Shown here: positions 46,600-57,770 of the stretch, piece by piece
How positions within the stretch are numbered: the first letter of the stretch is position 1
Layout: every line of letters begins with the position of its first letter
Position numbers and translations under genes: made by a program
Source of the DNA: Tenodera sinensis
Lineage: Eukaryota > Arthropoda > Insecta > Mantodea > Mantidae
DNA length: 64,000 nt
Assembly: GCA_030765045.1 (NCBI GenBank)
Contig: CM060964.1
Coordinates: 171,705,219-171,769,218 of the forward strand
Direction: 5' to 3'
Notes under the pieces: model-generated
Database searches by the model: none
Told to the model about the DNA's origin: nothing
What the model saw: the letters and a program-made list of their open reading frames with translations, nothing else

Positions 46600-47127
46600 G
46601 GTGTGCCTTTATTGGAAGCAGGCGACCGTAAAAACGTACATTAACGGAGAAATTTAGGTCTTGACCTTCTGTGTGGAATGCACTTTCCTCACCTATAGTA
46701 GGGACTCGCAACTTTACAATATGGCAATTGTATGGAGGCCGCTGCAAACGCCCACCAACGAAAGGGAAAATAGTCAACATGAGTATTTCTCCAACTCGCA
46801 TATGACTTGACTACCAACCACAAATACGAGAAGTTTGGTCTTCAGAACAAAGAGGTTGATTGGAAGTGTCTGTATGAGGAAGGCTTTTAGCCGAGGTATG
46901 CTTAGGAGGAGGAACTGCGAAGCGTGGAAAACAGCGTAAGCAGCATATTTCTGTATGGATAGTAGGATTATATAGAATCAAGCATTTTATTTTCATAAAA
47001 TGGTGAAAACTGTTAAAATAAGTAAAAGCTGTGTGCAACTGTATTTTTGAAGTTGTAAAAATGATGTATGCTACTGTCCAGTAAGAACTATGCGGAGTCT
47101 TGTTGAAAACCCAAGGTTATATAATGA
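46600..47127. other. no clear gene; may hold decayed mariner DNA
   Basis: Minus frames at 46466-47038 are unrecognised. As a mariner C-terminal block follows directly on plus, part of this stretch may be its degenerated upstream coding region. Confidence 0.3.
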
Positions 47128-47129
47128 GA

Positions 47130-47447
47130 CCCATGTCATAAGATGGTGCACCAGCTCATAAGGCTAGCCATATGCAACAGTGGCTTAAGCACAATGTTTC
47201 CGAGCTTATAGTGCACCAAGACTGGTCATCGGAAGCCCAGATCTGAATCCGCTGAATTACCAGCTATGAAACAGAATCGAGAGTAAAACTTGCTCGACAC
47301 AACACACAAATTTGGATGTCCCAAAACGAGATTTGAAGCGCACAGTACAGAATTTGTGCATAACTGTCATACCTACATGCTCCTATTAGTGATTGGCCGC
47401 GCTGTTCGAAAATCTGTCTGGCCTCCAAAGGAGGGCATTTTAAGTAA
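47130..47447 (+). pseudogene. mariner-like transposase C-terminal relic
   Basis: Plus-strand translation in shifting frames gives DGAPAHKASHMQQWL (from 47143), then GSPDLNPLNYQL (about 47230-47265), then a block with TQHTNLDVPKRDL. It ends CLASKGGHFK, stopping at 47445. These are the second-Asp block (DxAxxH), the third-Asp block (SPDLNPxDYxLW) and the typical C-terminal KGGHFE of mariner transposases. At least one frameshift between the second and third blocks and several stops make it a pseudogene. Confidence 0.75.
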
Positions 47448-47721
47448 CTGTCTGTTCTTTGTGTTTACCATATTACCTATAGTTAATAAATGGTATGATT
47501 GTTTTGGATAGTGTCATTGTTTGTTATGCTATCACATTTATAGTTGTGACGGAACCTATAATACGACTGGGTAGTGAGATGTCTTCACTTAGCGGCCGCG
47601 AAAATACAGTTTTGTTTTAAAAATAATGAATAAAATTGTATGAAATTCACTATTGGTATATGGAGCCTACTGAGTACGTGTTAGCGACTTACGAATATGG
47701 TAAGTAAGAAGAGCTAATCAT
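47448..47721. other. no gene seen
   Basis: Short AT-rich gap. Confidence 0.5.
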
Positions 47722-47790
47722 AAAAACCTGATGTATTGCACTCACATGACTTTCTCTACCCTTGTACTATAACCATTCTTATAGTTCCCT
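47722..47790 (-). mobile_element. hairpin-ended repeat, 3'-end fragment H
   Basis: TGATGTATTGCACTCACATG followed by ACTTTCTCTACCCTTGTACT is the inverse of the family's 3' terminus (GTACAAGAGTAGAGAAAGTC, ATGTGAGTGCAACACATCAG). It shows that the 3' terminal 60-70 bp can occur alone. Confidence 0.7.
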
Positions 47791-48215
47791 AGAAAGTGGG
47801 CTTTCCAGTTGCTTACGAAGTGACCTTTTTCCGCCCCTGTTGTGAAGGTTTTACAACTTCCCCAGCAATGTGTGCAGAAAACCACGTGTTATACTCCAGG
47901 GCTCTGCCATGTTGCCAATAGTTTGACCTGCTCCTCTTTCTCTAGTTACCTTGCTCCTTAGATTAGTAGAAGAGAAACCTTAGTGCCGAGTGGCTGTTTG
48001 AATTCTGTGCAGAGTGTATAACTTCTAGTGATTCAAGTTTTAAATTTAGTGTAGGTAAATATTGGGCCTATAACATAATGTGGAGACCATGGCAATATGT
48101 TTCATCTGTTGCACTAAGCGAACGCTTGAATGCAAACGAGCCCCAACCGCAACAAAGTGAACTGTCTTGTTGTTCTGTACGAAGTGTAAGAAATCCACCG
48201 CACAACACTAATAGC
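47791..48215. other. no gene seen
   Basis: Unique sequence leading into the microsatellite. Confidence 0.5.
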
Positions 48216-48218
48216 AAT

Positions 48219-48219
48219 A

Positions 48220-48312
<93 letters not shown>

Positions 48313-48493
48313 GATAATGATAATGATAATGATGATAATGATAATGATGATGATGATAATGATAATGATAATGATAATGATAATGATAATGATAATGATA
48401 ATGATAATGATAATGATAATGATAATGATAATGATAATGATAATGATAATGATAATGATAATGATAATGATAATGATAATGATAATGATAATG

Positions 48494-48528
<35 letters not shown>

Positions 48529-48730
48529 GATAATGATAATAGGAAGAGGAGTAAGAGTAAGAAGAATAGCAATAAGAATAGTAGTAATAGTAATAATAGT
48601 AACAATAGTAATAATAACAATGATAACTACTATTACAATTACTACAACCACAACAACTACAACAACAATAATAATTACAATAACAATAATATTATAATTA
48701 TCATTTTTTATTATCATTATTATTGTTATT
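48219..48730. repeat. (AAT)n grading into (GATAAT)n array, about 0.5 kb
   Basis: Perfect AAT units (48219-48290) pass into about 40 hexamer units GATAAT (to about 48540), then a degenerate AAT/AAC/AGT zone. Ile/Met, Leu/Ser and poly-Ile frames of 135-169 codons here are artefacts. Confidence 0.97.
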
Positions 48731-49383
48731 GTTATTTTTATTACGTTGTCTCTGTTTCATTAAAGCATATTATAATTATTTTGTAATAGGTATTAGCAAA
48801 AACGAAAGAAAAAACATCTACAGTTTTTATTTATTTTAAGAATATTTGGATTTTGATAAAACTGAAATATTAAATCGAGAATAACTCAGAGCATTTGAAC
48901 AGAAACGGGTGAAGCGTAACTTAAGGGTGCAAGTGTTGTGAGTTACGTACAACTAGTTGTAAATTATAGTTTCGTCAGTGATACCTGCGTGTGAGTGCTC
49001 CGTTAAGGTAAGAAGATTAAAATCAAAATAAGTGTTTGTCAAGAAAGGACATGTTCTAAGCAGCGGCGTATATTGTGGACTAGCAAAGCTATCACCGAAG
49101 CCCATACCTAAAGAAAACTAGAAATGAGTAAGTAATATTAATTATAATAGCAATACTAGCCAGTTCTCTCATGAAGAATTAGCGCGTAGAAGGGAATATG
49201 TCTCGTTCCCTACCATTGAGCACAGGGAAGAGGAGGGCTTCGGATGCTTGCTGCCGCAGCCTTCACGACGATGTGGGGAAATGAGAGGCGAGATGGCAGA
49301 ATGCTGGAATAAGCACGCGAAGACTTCGGAATCCCGTGTCGCTATACTCACGAACGTCTCCGAAATGTGCCGTATGAAGACGA
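48731..49383. other. no gene seen
   Basis: Unique sequence. One 60-codon minus frame at 49169 has no motif. Confidence 0.5.
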
Positions 49384-49393
49384 CTGCAGAGCA

Positions 49394-49634
49394 CTTTTTT
49401 GTAGTGTTTAACGCCCGCTTTTAGTACAAACGGCACCGCAGGCGGTGACAGTGATGATAAATGGAATGAAGATGGAGCCTCGGTGGAATGAGATGGCGGG
49501 GGAAACCGGATAACTCGGAGGAAACCCGCTCCGGCGCCGCTTCGTCCGTTACAAATCCCACATGCCTGGGATCGAATCCAAAGCTTTGGTGAGAAGCAAA
49601 TGGTCTAACCACTGGGCTACGCCGCGGCCGTAGG
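49394..49634 (-). mobile_element. SINE family a, with 10-bp duplication
   Basis: Minus strand: GCCGCGGCGTAGCCCAGTGG head, partly decayed B box (CCAAAGCTTTGGATTCGATC), CGAAGCGGCGCCGGAGCGGG, and an end GCGGGCGTTAAACACTAC with a short tail. A perfect duplication, CTGCAGAGCA, lies at 49384-49393 and 49635-49644. Confidence 0.93.
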
Positions 49635-49644
49635 CTGCAGAGCA

Positions 49645-51234
49645 ATAGCACGTGGAGTTAAAAGCAAGAGGTGTTTTTAATTGTGGAATTGTTAGGGTCC
49701 TCAACAGCTGTATTAGTATTATTTATTTGATAGTGTACAGTGCACCAAGACAGTTGCTAGTGCTAACTCTTCGAAATGGATGCAGTAAAACAATTAATGA
49801 AATGGCCATACTCACAGTTGCAATACGAGGATAAGTTAGTTATAATAGAACAGGGATGGCCTACTCAGCTCTTCTACATTTGCAGTGTGAGCAGAAGCAA
49901 AGGAAATAAGAATACTTGCAAATGGTATTGTAATATAAACGGTTATAAGTATGTGTGAGTGACTGATTGACACATGCGAATTAGATAAACTTTATTGCTG
50001 GCCATGTTTGCTGTTTACAACCGAGAAAACGCCCTGGAATACGACGCGTTTCGCAAATTTAGTGTATTTAATCCCAGCTTTGGATAAACATAAGAGATCA
50101 ACAACGCGTATAAAATCTCTTACAGCTTTAAAAAACTTTCGACATCCAACGGACAGACATTGAACTACCGGGGGGGGGGGGATTGTTGACTGTTTGCATA
50201 ATGAAAAGATTGATGCAGTTCTTATACTTTCCCAATCTGTGAATTTTATTAAGAAAAGCAGACAATTCTTTAATTCTCTTAGTGGTTTCTCGCTTGTTTT
50301 CTCACATTCCACTTCACGTACATTTCAGATTACAAGATGTATAGCTGAAGATCGAAATTTATTATCTATCCATGTAGTGTTGACACAAATTATAATGTAT
50401 AGTGTATTCATGCTATATTTTATCTATGTTTGACCTATCTAGTAAGACAATGCCAATAAAAGCGTGTAGATTTAAGCTAAATGAAGCTAAATTTGGGAAT
50501 GAAAGAAAGATGAAGTTTAAAAACAATAATACAAGGATATATGCACAAAAATATAGCAAGGGCATACTAGGCCTCGCGCGACTAGGGTGTTCTACCAGGG
50601 CGCCCGCGCCTAACGGAGGGTTAATCAATAACCCTTATTGTCCGGATCTGTTAGGCCTAGTGACGGCCAAGTCCCAGGATAAGCCACTGGTTCTAAGACA
50701 GCTTTGTAATATGCATATACATCTGTACCACGGTAATTTTTGTTTCTTAGGTTGGCTAAAAGAGAAGGCAAATCTTATATGGGTCGCCGTTGCTTTAACC
50801 TCCAACTTCCAGTTCACAAGATAGAACCAAAGTGCTCCGCAAAGTACCCCATTCTATTCTATGGGAGACAAACTTGGGATTCCAGAATGTTAAGGAATTA
50901 CAATTCGTTTTATTCAACCCATGCAGGATTAAGTTCAAGAAAAACGATACAGAACCACAGGAAAGCTCAGACGAAGAAACTACTCTACCAATTGTACTGT
51001 TAAAGCGGTAATTCAGTGACAGCAAAAGCAACAGTGATTGCAAAAGGTGTTCGTACACATAGAAAATTACATATAAATTCCTGAAGGAATAGGAATGTGT
51101 TTGCTGGTAAAATATGTGGGGTACATAAATCACAAAATGTGCATAAATTAATTAAAAATCTCAGCTTAATATAGCCAAGCACCATTATTTCTCACAAAAA
51201 GTAATCGTACATTTACAATTTTAGTAACATATTT
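49645..51234. other. no recognised gene
   Basis: Overlapping frames at 49992-51185 (up to 140 codons at 50402) lie on both strands. Residue runs are unremarkable and I find no domain. A G run lies near 50170-50180. Confidence 0.35.
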
Positions 51235-51675
51235 ATAAATCTATGCCATCATTCAGTAATTGGTTAGGCTTTCCTTTTGCTTTTACAAGTTCTAGTCTTC
51301 CTGGTATTGATTCTACTTGTATAATTGTCTTTGGCTCAGTTAAGTCTCATTCCTTTTGAAGTGCTTCTTTCAAGTTTTCTTTATAGGAAAAGCTGTGATC
51401 CCTGATCTTCTTCCTCAAAATATGCCAAAGATGTTCTATAGAGGTGGTGTATGAAGTTGCTTTTGTGTGTTGTAAAGCAAACATAAGTAAACACGAGTAT
51501 TTTGAGCTCTATGTTTCGGGTCATTGTCCTGCTGAGAAATAAAACCCTTCTCAAGACCCTAATTTCTAAGCACAAGCATACAAATTTTGCTTTAAAATAT
51601 TCATATACACTTTATGGTGCATCAGTTCATCGATAACGTGCAGTCGACCCATACCTGAAGTGCTCACACACCTAA

Positions 51676-51909
51676 GCCCGCCTCGGTAGCGTAATGGTTA
51701 GGTGTCTGTTCAGGAGGTAGCGAGTTCGAATCTCGTTTAGGGTAAGTTATCCGGATAAGGTTTTTTCCGAGGTTTTCCTTTACCCTGAGAAGACGAATGT
51801 CGGGTAACTTAAAGCTCCATGGACCTCGGCCTCATTTGAGCATCATTTCACCCATTTCAGTCATTCACCGTCCGATATGACATTACGTTGGAGAACGTTA
51901 AATAAAACA
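51676..51909 (+). mobile_element. tRNA-derived SINE, family c
   Basis: The head GCCCGCCTCGGTAGCGTAAT with GGTTAGGTGTC is an A box, and GAGTTCGAATCTCG is a B box. The body contains CCGGATAAGGTTTTTTCCGA, GGTTTTCCTTTACCC and GACCTCGGCCTCATTTGAGC, ending GAACGTTAAATAAAACATAC. This body is of a type I know from insect SINEs. It sits inside the decayed Tc1 element. No clear duplication. Confidence 0.85.
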
Positions 51910-52005
51910 TACCAGCACTGTGAGCAATAGATCTTTTGGATCCAAGTCCATATTGTTTTTACGCTGAATTATAAGCCTCCCATTGTAACTAAACACTAAA
52001 CACCA

Positions 52006-52079
52006 TAGCCGGGATTTGAACCACGGATCTTCCGCTTATCGAGCGGCTGCTTTAACCACTAAGCTACCATGGCCAACTT
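52006..52079 (-). mobile_element. tRNA-Ile(GAT)-like sequence, probable SINE head
   Basis: The minus strand folds as a tRNA: acceptor GCCATGG with CTATGGT (with wobble pairs), D stem GCTT/AAGC, anticodon stem CCGC/GCGG with loop TCGATAA (anticodon GAT), and T arm around GGTTCAAATCC with one mismatch. An 11-bp AACACTAAACA-rich sequence follows instead of a pol III T-run. Its position inside a dead transposon and its T-stem mismatch favour a SINE head or tRNA pseudogene over a working tRNA gene. Confidence 0.55.
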
Positions 52080-52230
52080 GCCAGTACGACATTAAATTCC
52101 ACAGCTGATTCGTACTTTCTCCCGGTTAACCACAAGGGAATCTCACATCAGAGATAAATACCCCAAGGGCGACTTACAATTATTGTAAGTACTTTATGTC
52201 CCTGGTTTAAGTAACTCCTAGATGGTAATT

Positions 52231-52331
52231 ATTATTTATTTATGCCAACAAGCTTACTGCTGGTGTTTTTAAACACACGGCTTGTGTGTTTACAAACACC
52301 AGTAGTAAGCTTGTTGTCATAAATAAATAAT
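52231..52331. mobile_element. near-perfect 101-bp hairpin (foldback MITE)
   Basis: The left arm ATTATTTATTTATGCCAACA, then AGCTTACTGCTGGTGTTTTT, pairs with the right arm ending ATAAATAAATAAT. Only about 3-4 mismatches occur over 48 bp per arm. The loop is about 5 nt. It lies between the N-terminal and C-terminal parts of the Tc1 relic. Confidence 0.8.
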
Positions 52332-52760
52332 GTTGAACTTATTTTCGTCGGAAAAAAAAAATCGCCCTTTTGCAGAAGTCTGGTTGTTTATTTCGATGCT
52401 TCTTTTCGAAATTTAATCGCTTTATTTGATGTCTGTTATTAACTTGTTCCAAGGTATCTGACCATGATTTTCGTCTTCAGAAGAAACATTGTGGACGATG
52501 TTGGCCGAAACAATTTCACGTTTTCTCAGCTCCATAGCCAACTTCTCAGCACTGATTTTCGGATCCTTTTTTATTTCCCTTATGATAAACTGTTTTCTTC
52601 TGTCAATACTTTTTGTCTTCCAGGTCTTGGCCTATTTAGTACTGTTTTTAAAAGACAAAACCTATCAATTATTGACTGCACAGTGAAGTGCGGTTTATCG
52701 ACTAGTCGAGATATTTCTCTCAGCGATTTGCCTTGATTATGTAGTTTAATAATTTTTTTT

Positions 52761-53184
52761 TTTTTTGTGTATTTTCACTATTTCCCTGTGATTGTTCCCC
52801 AGGCTTTCCTGGTTGCTTTTATCTCCTTTTACTGCTGACTAGGTCCACTCCATCTCTTACCGTTGCAATCCACAGGTAGACAAACAAGTGAATGTTGTCC
52901 ACTTCTACCTTTGACATCATCTTCTCCAACCACTACCTCAGGTGTACGATCACTTTTTGTACCTATTTTAAGCATCTTTTTGGAGCTTATTGCTTAATTT
53001 CTAAACATTATACCTAGTTGTCCTTTTGTGATTTTATTTGTGTATTTATAAAAGAGTAGCGTTTCTTATTCAAGCTTTGTATGCTATCATAATATATCTT
53101 GTAACCCGTGTTCTCTTACACACATAATTTAAAACAATGTAGGTGTACGAACATTTCTTGCACTGGCTATAGATAGCAACAAAA
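52761..53184. other. no gene seen; probably includes the Tc1 5' flank
   Basis: Lies immediately upstream (in minus sense) of the Tc1 HTH. I could not find the TIR by eye. Confidence 0.4.
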
Positions 53185-53851
53185 TGTAATTTCAAATTCC
53201 GTTGTCTTTGCACGGCTAAGATATTAAAAACTGATCTTATATTTGTGGGAAGTATAAGTATTACAAAACTCACACAAATAAAAATGAATATCTCCGAAAT
53301 GGTTCACTCCACCCAAATACATAAATTGTGTGTTTTAACGAGATCTACATTTTTGTATAATAAGATTTGATCTTTGTCTTACTGTTTACCAGTTAGGCAA
53401 AAGTCATCCAGAGTAAACAGGACTACGTGGGCTATAGCCAGAAAATTCAAAATATACATTTCATTTGCCATAAAAATATAAAAATCATTAGAGCCATTTT
53501 CGAGAAAATCAAAATTTTCTAAACATTTTCCATGTAAGGGTGGAGGAATTTTCTTCAAAATGTCCATGTCGCATCCTTGAAAGCTATTACACTTAAATAT
53601 CAACTTTTGTTTGTAACCGACATTTCGTTTTTGAGTTATGCTGTTTAGAGAGAGAGACACACACACACACGCACACGCACACGCGCACGCGCACGCACAC
53701 GCACACACGCACACAGAGAGAGAGACCTTTTTCTAAAAATGCCTTTTTTATTCAGGGGGCCTCAAAGCATCAGTTTCCGGTGAAATCTCGACATTGAATT
53801 TTTGGGTGGAATACAACACTTTCTCTACTTACTATACGTAGTAGAGAAAGT
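53185..53851 (-). mobile_element. hairpin-ended repeat, copy E
   Basis: Minus strand, starting from a perfect 12-bp-stem hairpin: ACTTTCTCTACT and AGTAGAGAAAGT (53813-53851), loop ACGTATAGTA. The body has all family words, including GTGAACCATTTCGGAGATAT at about 53300. A CA/GA-rich run (53651-53725) expands the GTCTGTCTGTG region. The 3' part decays below 53185. Confidence 0.82.
53651..53725. repeat. (GA)n-(CA)n-(GA)n compound microsatellite
   Basis: Expansion inside hairpin-repeat copy E. Makes Cys/Ala/Val frames. Confidence 0.9.
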
Positions 53852-54097
53852 AAAAAAGAGCTATAATATAAAAGATTTTATGATCTCAAAGCACTGACCA
53901 TGATTTTCAACTTTTCGCAAATCCTTTCACGTGAACATTCATACAGTAAAATCAGAATTACTAATTGAGGTTGTAAATTTACAAACACGTATTGAAATCA
54001 CAATTACAAAATAAGGTTGCTGTAGATTTATTTAAATAACTGGTTATGGCAACATTTCCGTCTTGAGTAAAACGCTACACTTAGTGCTATGTTTAGC

Positions 54098-54270
54098 CGT
54101 GTGTGTGTGTGTGTGTGCGCGCGCGTGTCTGCGTGTGTGCGTGTCTGCGTGTGTGTGTGTGTCTGCATGTGTGGGTGTATGGGTGGGTGCGGGTGTGTGT
54201 GGGTGGGTGCGGGTGTGTGTGGGTGGGTGTGGGTGTGTGGGTGGGTGTGGGTGTGTGTGTGTCTGTGTGT
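54098..54270. repeat. GT-rich compound array
   Basis: GTGTGT passes to GTGTCTGCGT and then to about 18-bp units containing GTGGGTGGGTGCGGGTGT. Cys/Val/Gly frames here are artefacts. The G-triplet-rich half could form G-quadruplexes. Confidence 0.93.
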
Positions 54271-54274
54271 GAGA

Positions 54275-55945
54275 ACACTAAAATTTCTTTTGACGTCGGT
54301 ATGTACTTGTGAGCTTGCGTTAAGTGTATGTGAAACTGTAAAGCTCTAAGTAAAGTGAATAAGATGTAAAATTAATGTTAAGGCCTTCTCAGTTCGTATG
54401 TATATATGTATTACATATAAACTCAGACGTGCTTTAGAGAAGTTTTTACTCCGCCACTGCGGCTTCCGAAGCCCCTTGTTCGAACCGTGATTTCATACGT
54501 GTGTGCCGGGTTCCCTTCAGTGACGTCATTCCTGTAATCGCGATGACCAATTTGCCGACTCCTGCCTTAAACGACACTCTTAGAGTGACTGGTTTGAAAA
54601 GGCCGTGAGCGGCCTGCACTCAGAGAGCACCAGTTGCCCAGGCCTGATCTTCCATCTACAAAAGCCAAATCGACCACTAGAACAAAGTGGTGTAGTGATA
54701 GTTCGACTCGTCTTATTACCTTCACATTCCTGTAGGGGTTTTTCAATTATTTCAGAAGCAAAAAGTAATCGATTATGCTTTCTTGTTGTGTTGACTTGAA
54801 AGCAATTTGGTAAATACCTTTATGTTTGTAACATGAATTTGCAACTGTCATTCCAATGCTTATGCAAAAATCTATAATTTTATTCCATTTCCATTTGATT
54901 GTTTCCCTCGGTATAGTTCGAGTGTTTCTCCTAGTCTATCATTTCTTACCCGTCCATTTAAGTCTCCTTTCTGAGCACATTTTTCATTTTCCTCTCTACT
55001 CTATTAATTTTTGTGATTCCTCGTAAAAGGCCCTTTGTTCTTCTACTTTGGAGTTCTCTGCCGGAGCGCAATATACACGTGGGTGGGTTATATGAGAACT
55101 TTGAAGAAGGAATTACGTTTTCTGCCATTGTAATCGTATATCACGTTAGATGACCCACATTTTAAAACACGTGTTTTCCCTTAAGTTCATTTAAAAACTG
55201 TGTGCTCTAATTTTGTTGCTTCTCTTTTATTAGATAATGAATTAAATTCAAAATTTTCTTTACTCATTCTAAAGTACATAAGAAAGCGTGGTGAGTGTTG
55301 CTCGGAATATTAAATCTATTTATGAATTTCGCCATATCCCTCTCTTTTCATGTTTGGCACCTACTTGATGTGATTACTTTCCTGGATACTAAGAGCCATA
55401 GCGGCATTTTCGAAGTCGTCTTCAAATTCGGAAGAACTGCTGCAACTTTCACCTCCTAAATCTTCCATGTCTGAGATGAGCATGATGAAACGACGCACAG
55501 TAGGGTGTTTTCATCAAATTGTTGGCCATAATTATTTTCTTTAGAATAATATACGGATTCAAAAGTATCAGATACAACATAGACAAGTAAATTGGATAAT
55601 ATTGAAGAGTTTTGGAAGATATATAAGAATACTATTTTTCTAAGTTCAACCATAATCCAAATTCCAATCTTGTATTTCACTGCGATGTTTTAATTCCTTA
55701 TTGCAAACGCAATAGCACTGTTGTGTGTACTAATGTTATACTAACAGTAAATATTTCTCAGATTGCTATAGATAATTTCGCTCAGAATTGTTTGAACTTC
55801 ACGCAGTACTCGTCTACTGAGAGAAAATAATTTGCAGGTTTTCGGTTGAATAGTAGTAGTCACTTGTCGATAACTCCTCATCACTACAGCTACTCGTAGA
55901 TGTGCAGGTTTCGATAGGAACTAGCATGTCCAAGGATACCGTAAG
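54275..55945. other. no recognised gene
   Basis: The 64-codon plus frame at 54605 and 74-codon minus frame at 55456 have no motif. The rest is AT-rich. Confidence 0.4.
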
Positions 55946-55954
55946 AAATGTTTT

Positions 55955-56920
55955 GTATTTTTTCCACGATGTAGGCCTCGTGCTCGTCAGCAGCGGATCA
56001 GTGCAGCTAAAACTTCCTAGCAAAACTTCAATATCTTGTACTATTTCTATCTTACTTCGAATATATTTAATTTCTTCGCTTATGATGTCTACGGTTTGTT
56101 TCACATCTGATTTGGCCTACAATACCGTAAGCAGGTACAGGGTTTTCGCCACACGATCCTTGTGGTTTCTCCAAGAGAGATTTTATTTGTACAGGCGCTA
56201 GTGAGCTTTGAAATATGCTTGTATCAGAATCTGCATTGTTTTCAAACTTTTGTTTGAACTGAGTTTGTTGTTATCCATCGCAACCCCATTTGCAGATGTT
56301 TCTTTCTTCAGGATGAAGATGGCCATGGAGTCTACAATGGCCGAAAGCTCGACCATTATAAATCTAACACGGCTGATCACCCGTGAAGCCTTGATCCATA
56401 ACGTTCGCCGTGAAAGCTTCAAATCTTACATTTTTTTCTTCATCGGGAAGAGCTTTGACCACATCTTCAAAATAGAACATTAATGGCGTATCAGTATGAT
56501 CTAACAAATATTGCAAGTTGATGTCTGTACAAGTTTATCTCATTGTAGAAGGCTCTGTAAGAGGATGGCGCTATTTTTTTGCCCTCTGTAAATACCTCTA
56601 ACAAGGAAGCATTGCCATGTCACTTGCTCTTATAATATTGTATTGGTGTCTCGAGAGATCGGCATCGACAAATATTGACAAAGCTTCCTCAGTTTCTGTT
56701 TCAGACTGGCAGAATAACCCTTTCTGTATTTTGTGGCTCCTTGAGTGCATTTTATAAAATCATTTATCGCTCTGGCAGCATATACTTTTCCTGCAGCTCG
56801 CAATTTCATTTGGGTAGCATAAGTTAGTATTTCTGCATCCACTTTAGCACGAAGGTCTCGAGTCTTTCGCCTTTTGCCTCGGTCGCTTGACTCGATGAAC
56901 GTGTGCCTGCATGGTAACAT
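55955..56920 (-). pseudogene. Transib/RAG1-like transposase relic
   Basis: Minus strand. The 96-codon frame (56630-56920) has FIESSDRGKRRKTRDLRAKV and ILTYATQMKLRAAGKVYAA, which fit the N-terminal half of insect Transib transposases. Further on come a segment around YFEDVVKALPDEEKN, then CKWGCDG (Asp codon at 56277-56279), FKQKFENNADSDTSIFQSSL, LLEKPQGSCGENPVPAYGIV and VKQTVDIISEEIKYIRSKIE. The order (W-G-x-DG, K-Q-K, acidic, then ENPxPxxxxxxxPI) parallels the RAG1/Transib core around the first catalytic Asp and the following EEPKPNS-type block. At least three frameshifts and a stop directly after the DG show it is dead. The remaining catalytic residues are not seen. Confidence 0.55.
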
Positions 56921-56924
56921 GAAA

Positions 56925-57765
56925 TATTTGCACTAGGCATTTCCAGGGTACCTTGAAGCCAGCTGCTTTGAAATCTTTAAGCTTATCAAATTACTGGTGT
57001 TTTTCTGCTATAGTAAACAGATAAGAGGCCATAACACTCCTGGTCGCTTTGCCAGGCAGGTAGTAATAGCGCAACCCATACCACTGTACGAAGGATGCAT
57101 CGTTTGGTTTGTTCATTTCTATTTTGTTTATCTGTTTACTTTTTACTCTCTTCATGCAAACGCCTCTAGCTGTGGAAAAGACAAAAGCTTGCTGGTGATA
57201 AAGTGGCAGATAATAGCGAATGTGTGTTAGATCCATAAGTTGCAGATTCTGAAAATTAGTGAAATAAATTCCAAGGATTATTTTTATTTGTTGTAGAAAG
57301 AGAAAGAGATGTGTAAAGCGGTTTGTTTAAATATCGTCTCTACCTCTATCTCCGTTCTCCTTTTTCATTGAACGGTATGGCTGTCGTTTATTTTCTCGAT
57401 GCATGCAGTTATTAGAAATCTTGTTAACCATCTTAAACTATTTTCCTGTATATAATTGATACGTTATTGTTGCAGAATTTGATGGCTGCAGAAGACCGCG
57501 ATACGAAGCTGGGCAGCATGTGAGGAGGATAGAAGGAAGCACCTACCACAGCCACATCCATCTAGGTGAGCAGAGCTAGGAATCAACCTAACTACCACTC
57601 TACCTAGACCCAGTGCTGTACAGTTGACGGTCAGTAGTTCGACTACAGTACTGACAGTGTAGAGTTTGTCGCTGTGCGCTCTATGCTTACGTGCTATTCT
57701 GCGCTCTACAAAGTTTAGTACGAGGCCTCGTATGTAAGAGGCAACACGTGCTGCCACATTGAAAA
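56925..57765. other. no gene recognised
   Basis: Frames at 56991-57236 (both strands) and 57464-57799 (minus) have no motif. The minus frame at 57464 overlaps the hAT N-terminal piece on plus. Confidence 0.4.
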
Positions 57766-57770
57766 CGTTA

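Larger units (their letters stand above)
51238..52760 (-). pseudogene. Tc1-like transposase split by nested insertions
   Basis: On the minus strand the N-terminal HTH is clear at about 52755-52655: IIKLHNQGKSLREISRLVDK, then PHFTVQSIIDRF and NRPRPGRQKVLT. The C-terminal half lies at about 51670-51240: HVIDELMHHKVYMNIL, ISQQDNDPKHRAQNTRV (the second catalytic Asp of the QQDNDPKH motif), and VESIPGRLELVKAKGKPNQL near the C-terminus. Multiple stops and shifts occur. The middle is displaced by a family-c SINE (51676-51909), a tRNA-Ile-like element (about 52008-52079) and a 101-bp hairpin (52231-52331). The block around the first catalytic Asp was not found. Confidence 0.75.

Noticed and set aside
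48114..48717. Leu/Ser, Ile and Ile/Met frames up to 169 codons
   Set aside because: Products of the AAT and GATAAT arrays.
50402..50824. 140-codon plus frame as a gene
   Set aside because: No domain, opposite-strand frames overlap it, and composition is like random AT-rich DNA.
54063..54349. Cys/Val/Gly-rich frames resembling keratin-associated or metallothionein-like proteins
   Set aside because: They arise from the GT-rich array in several frames at once.
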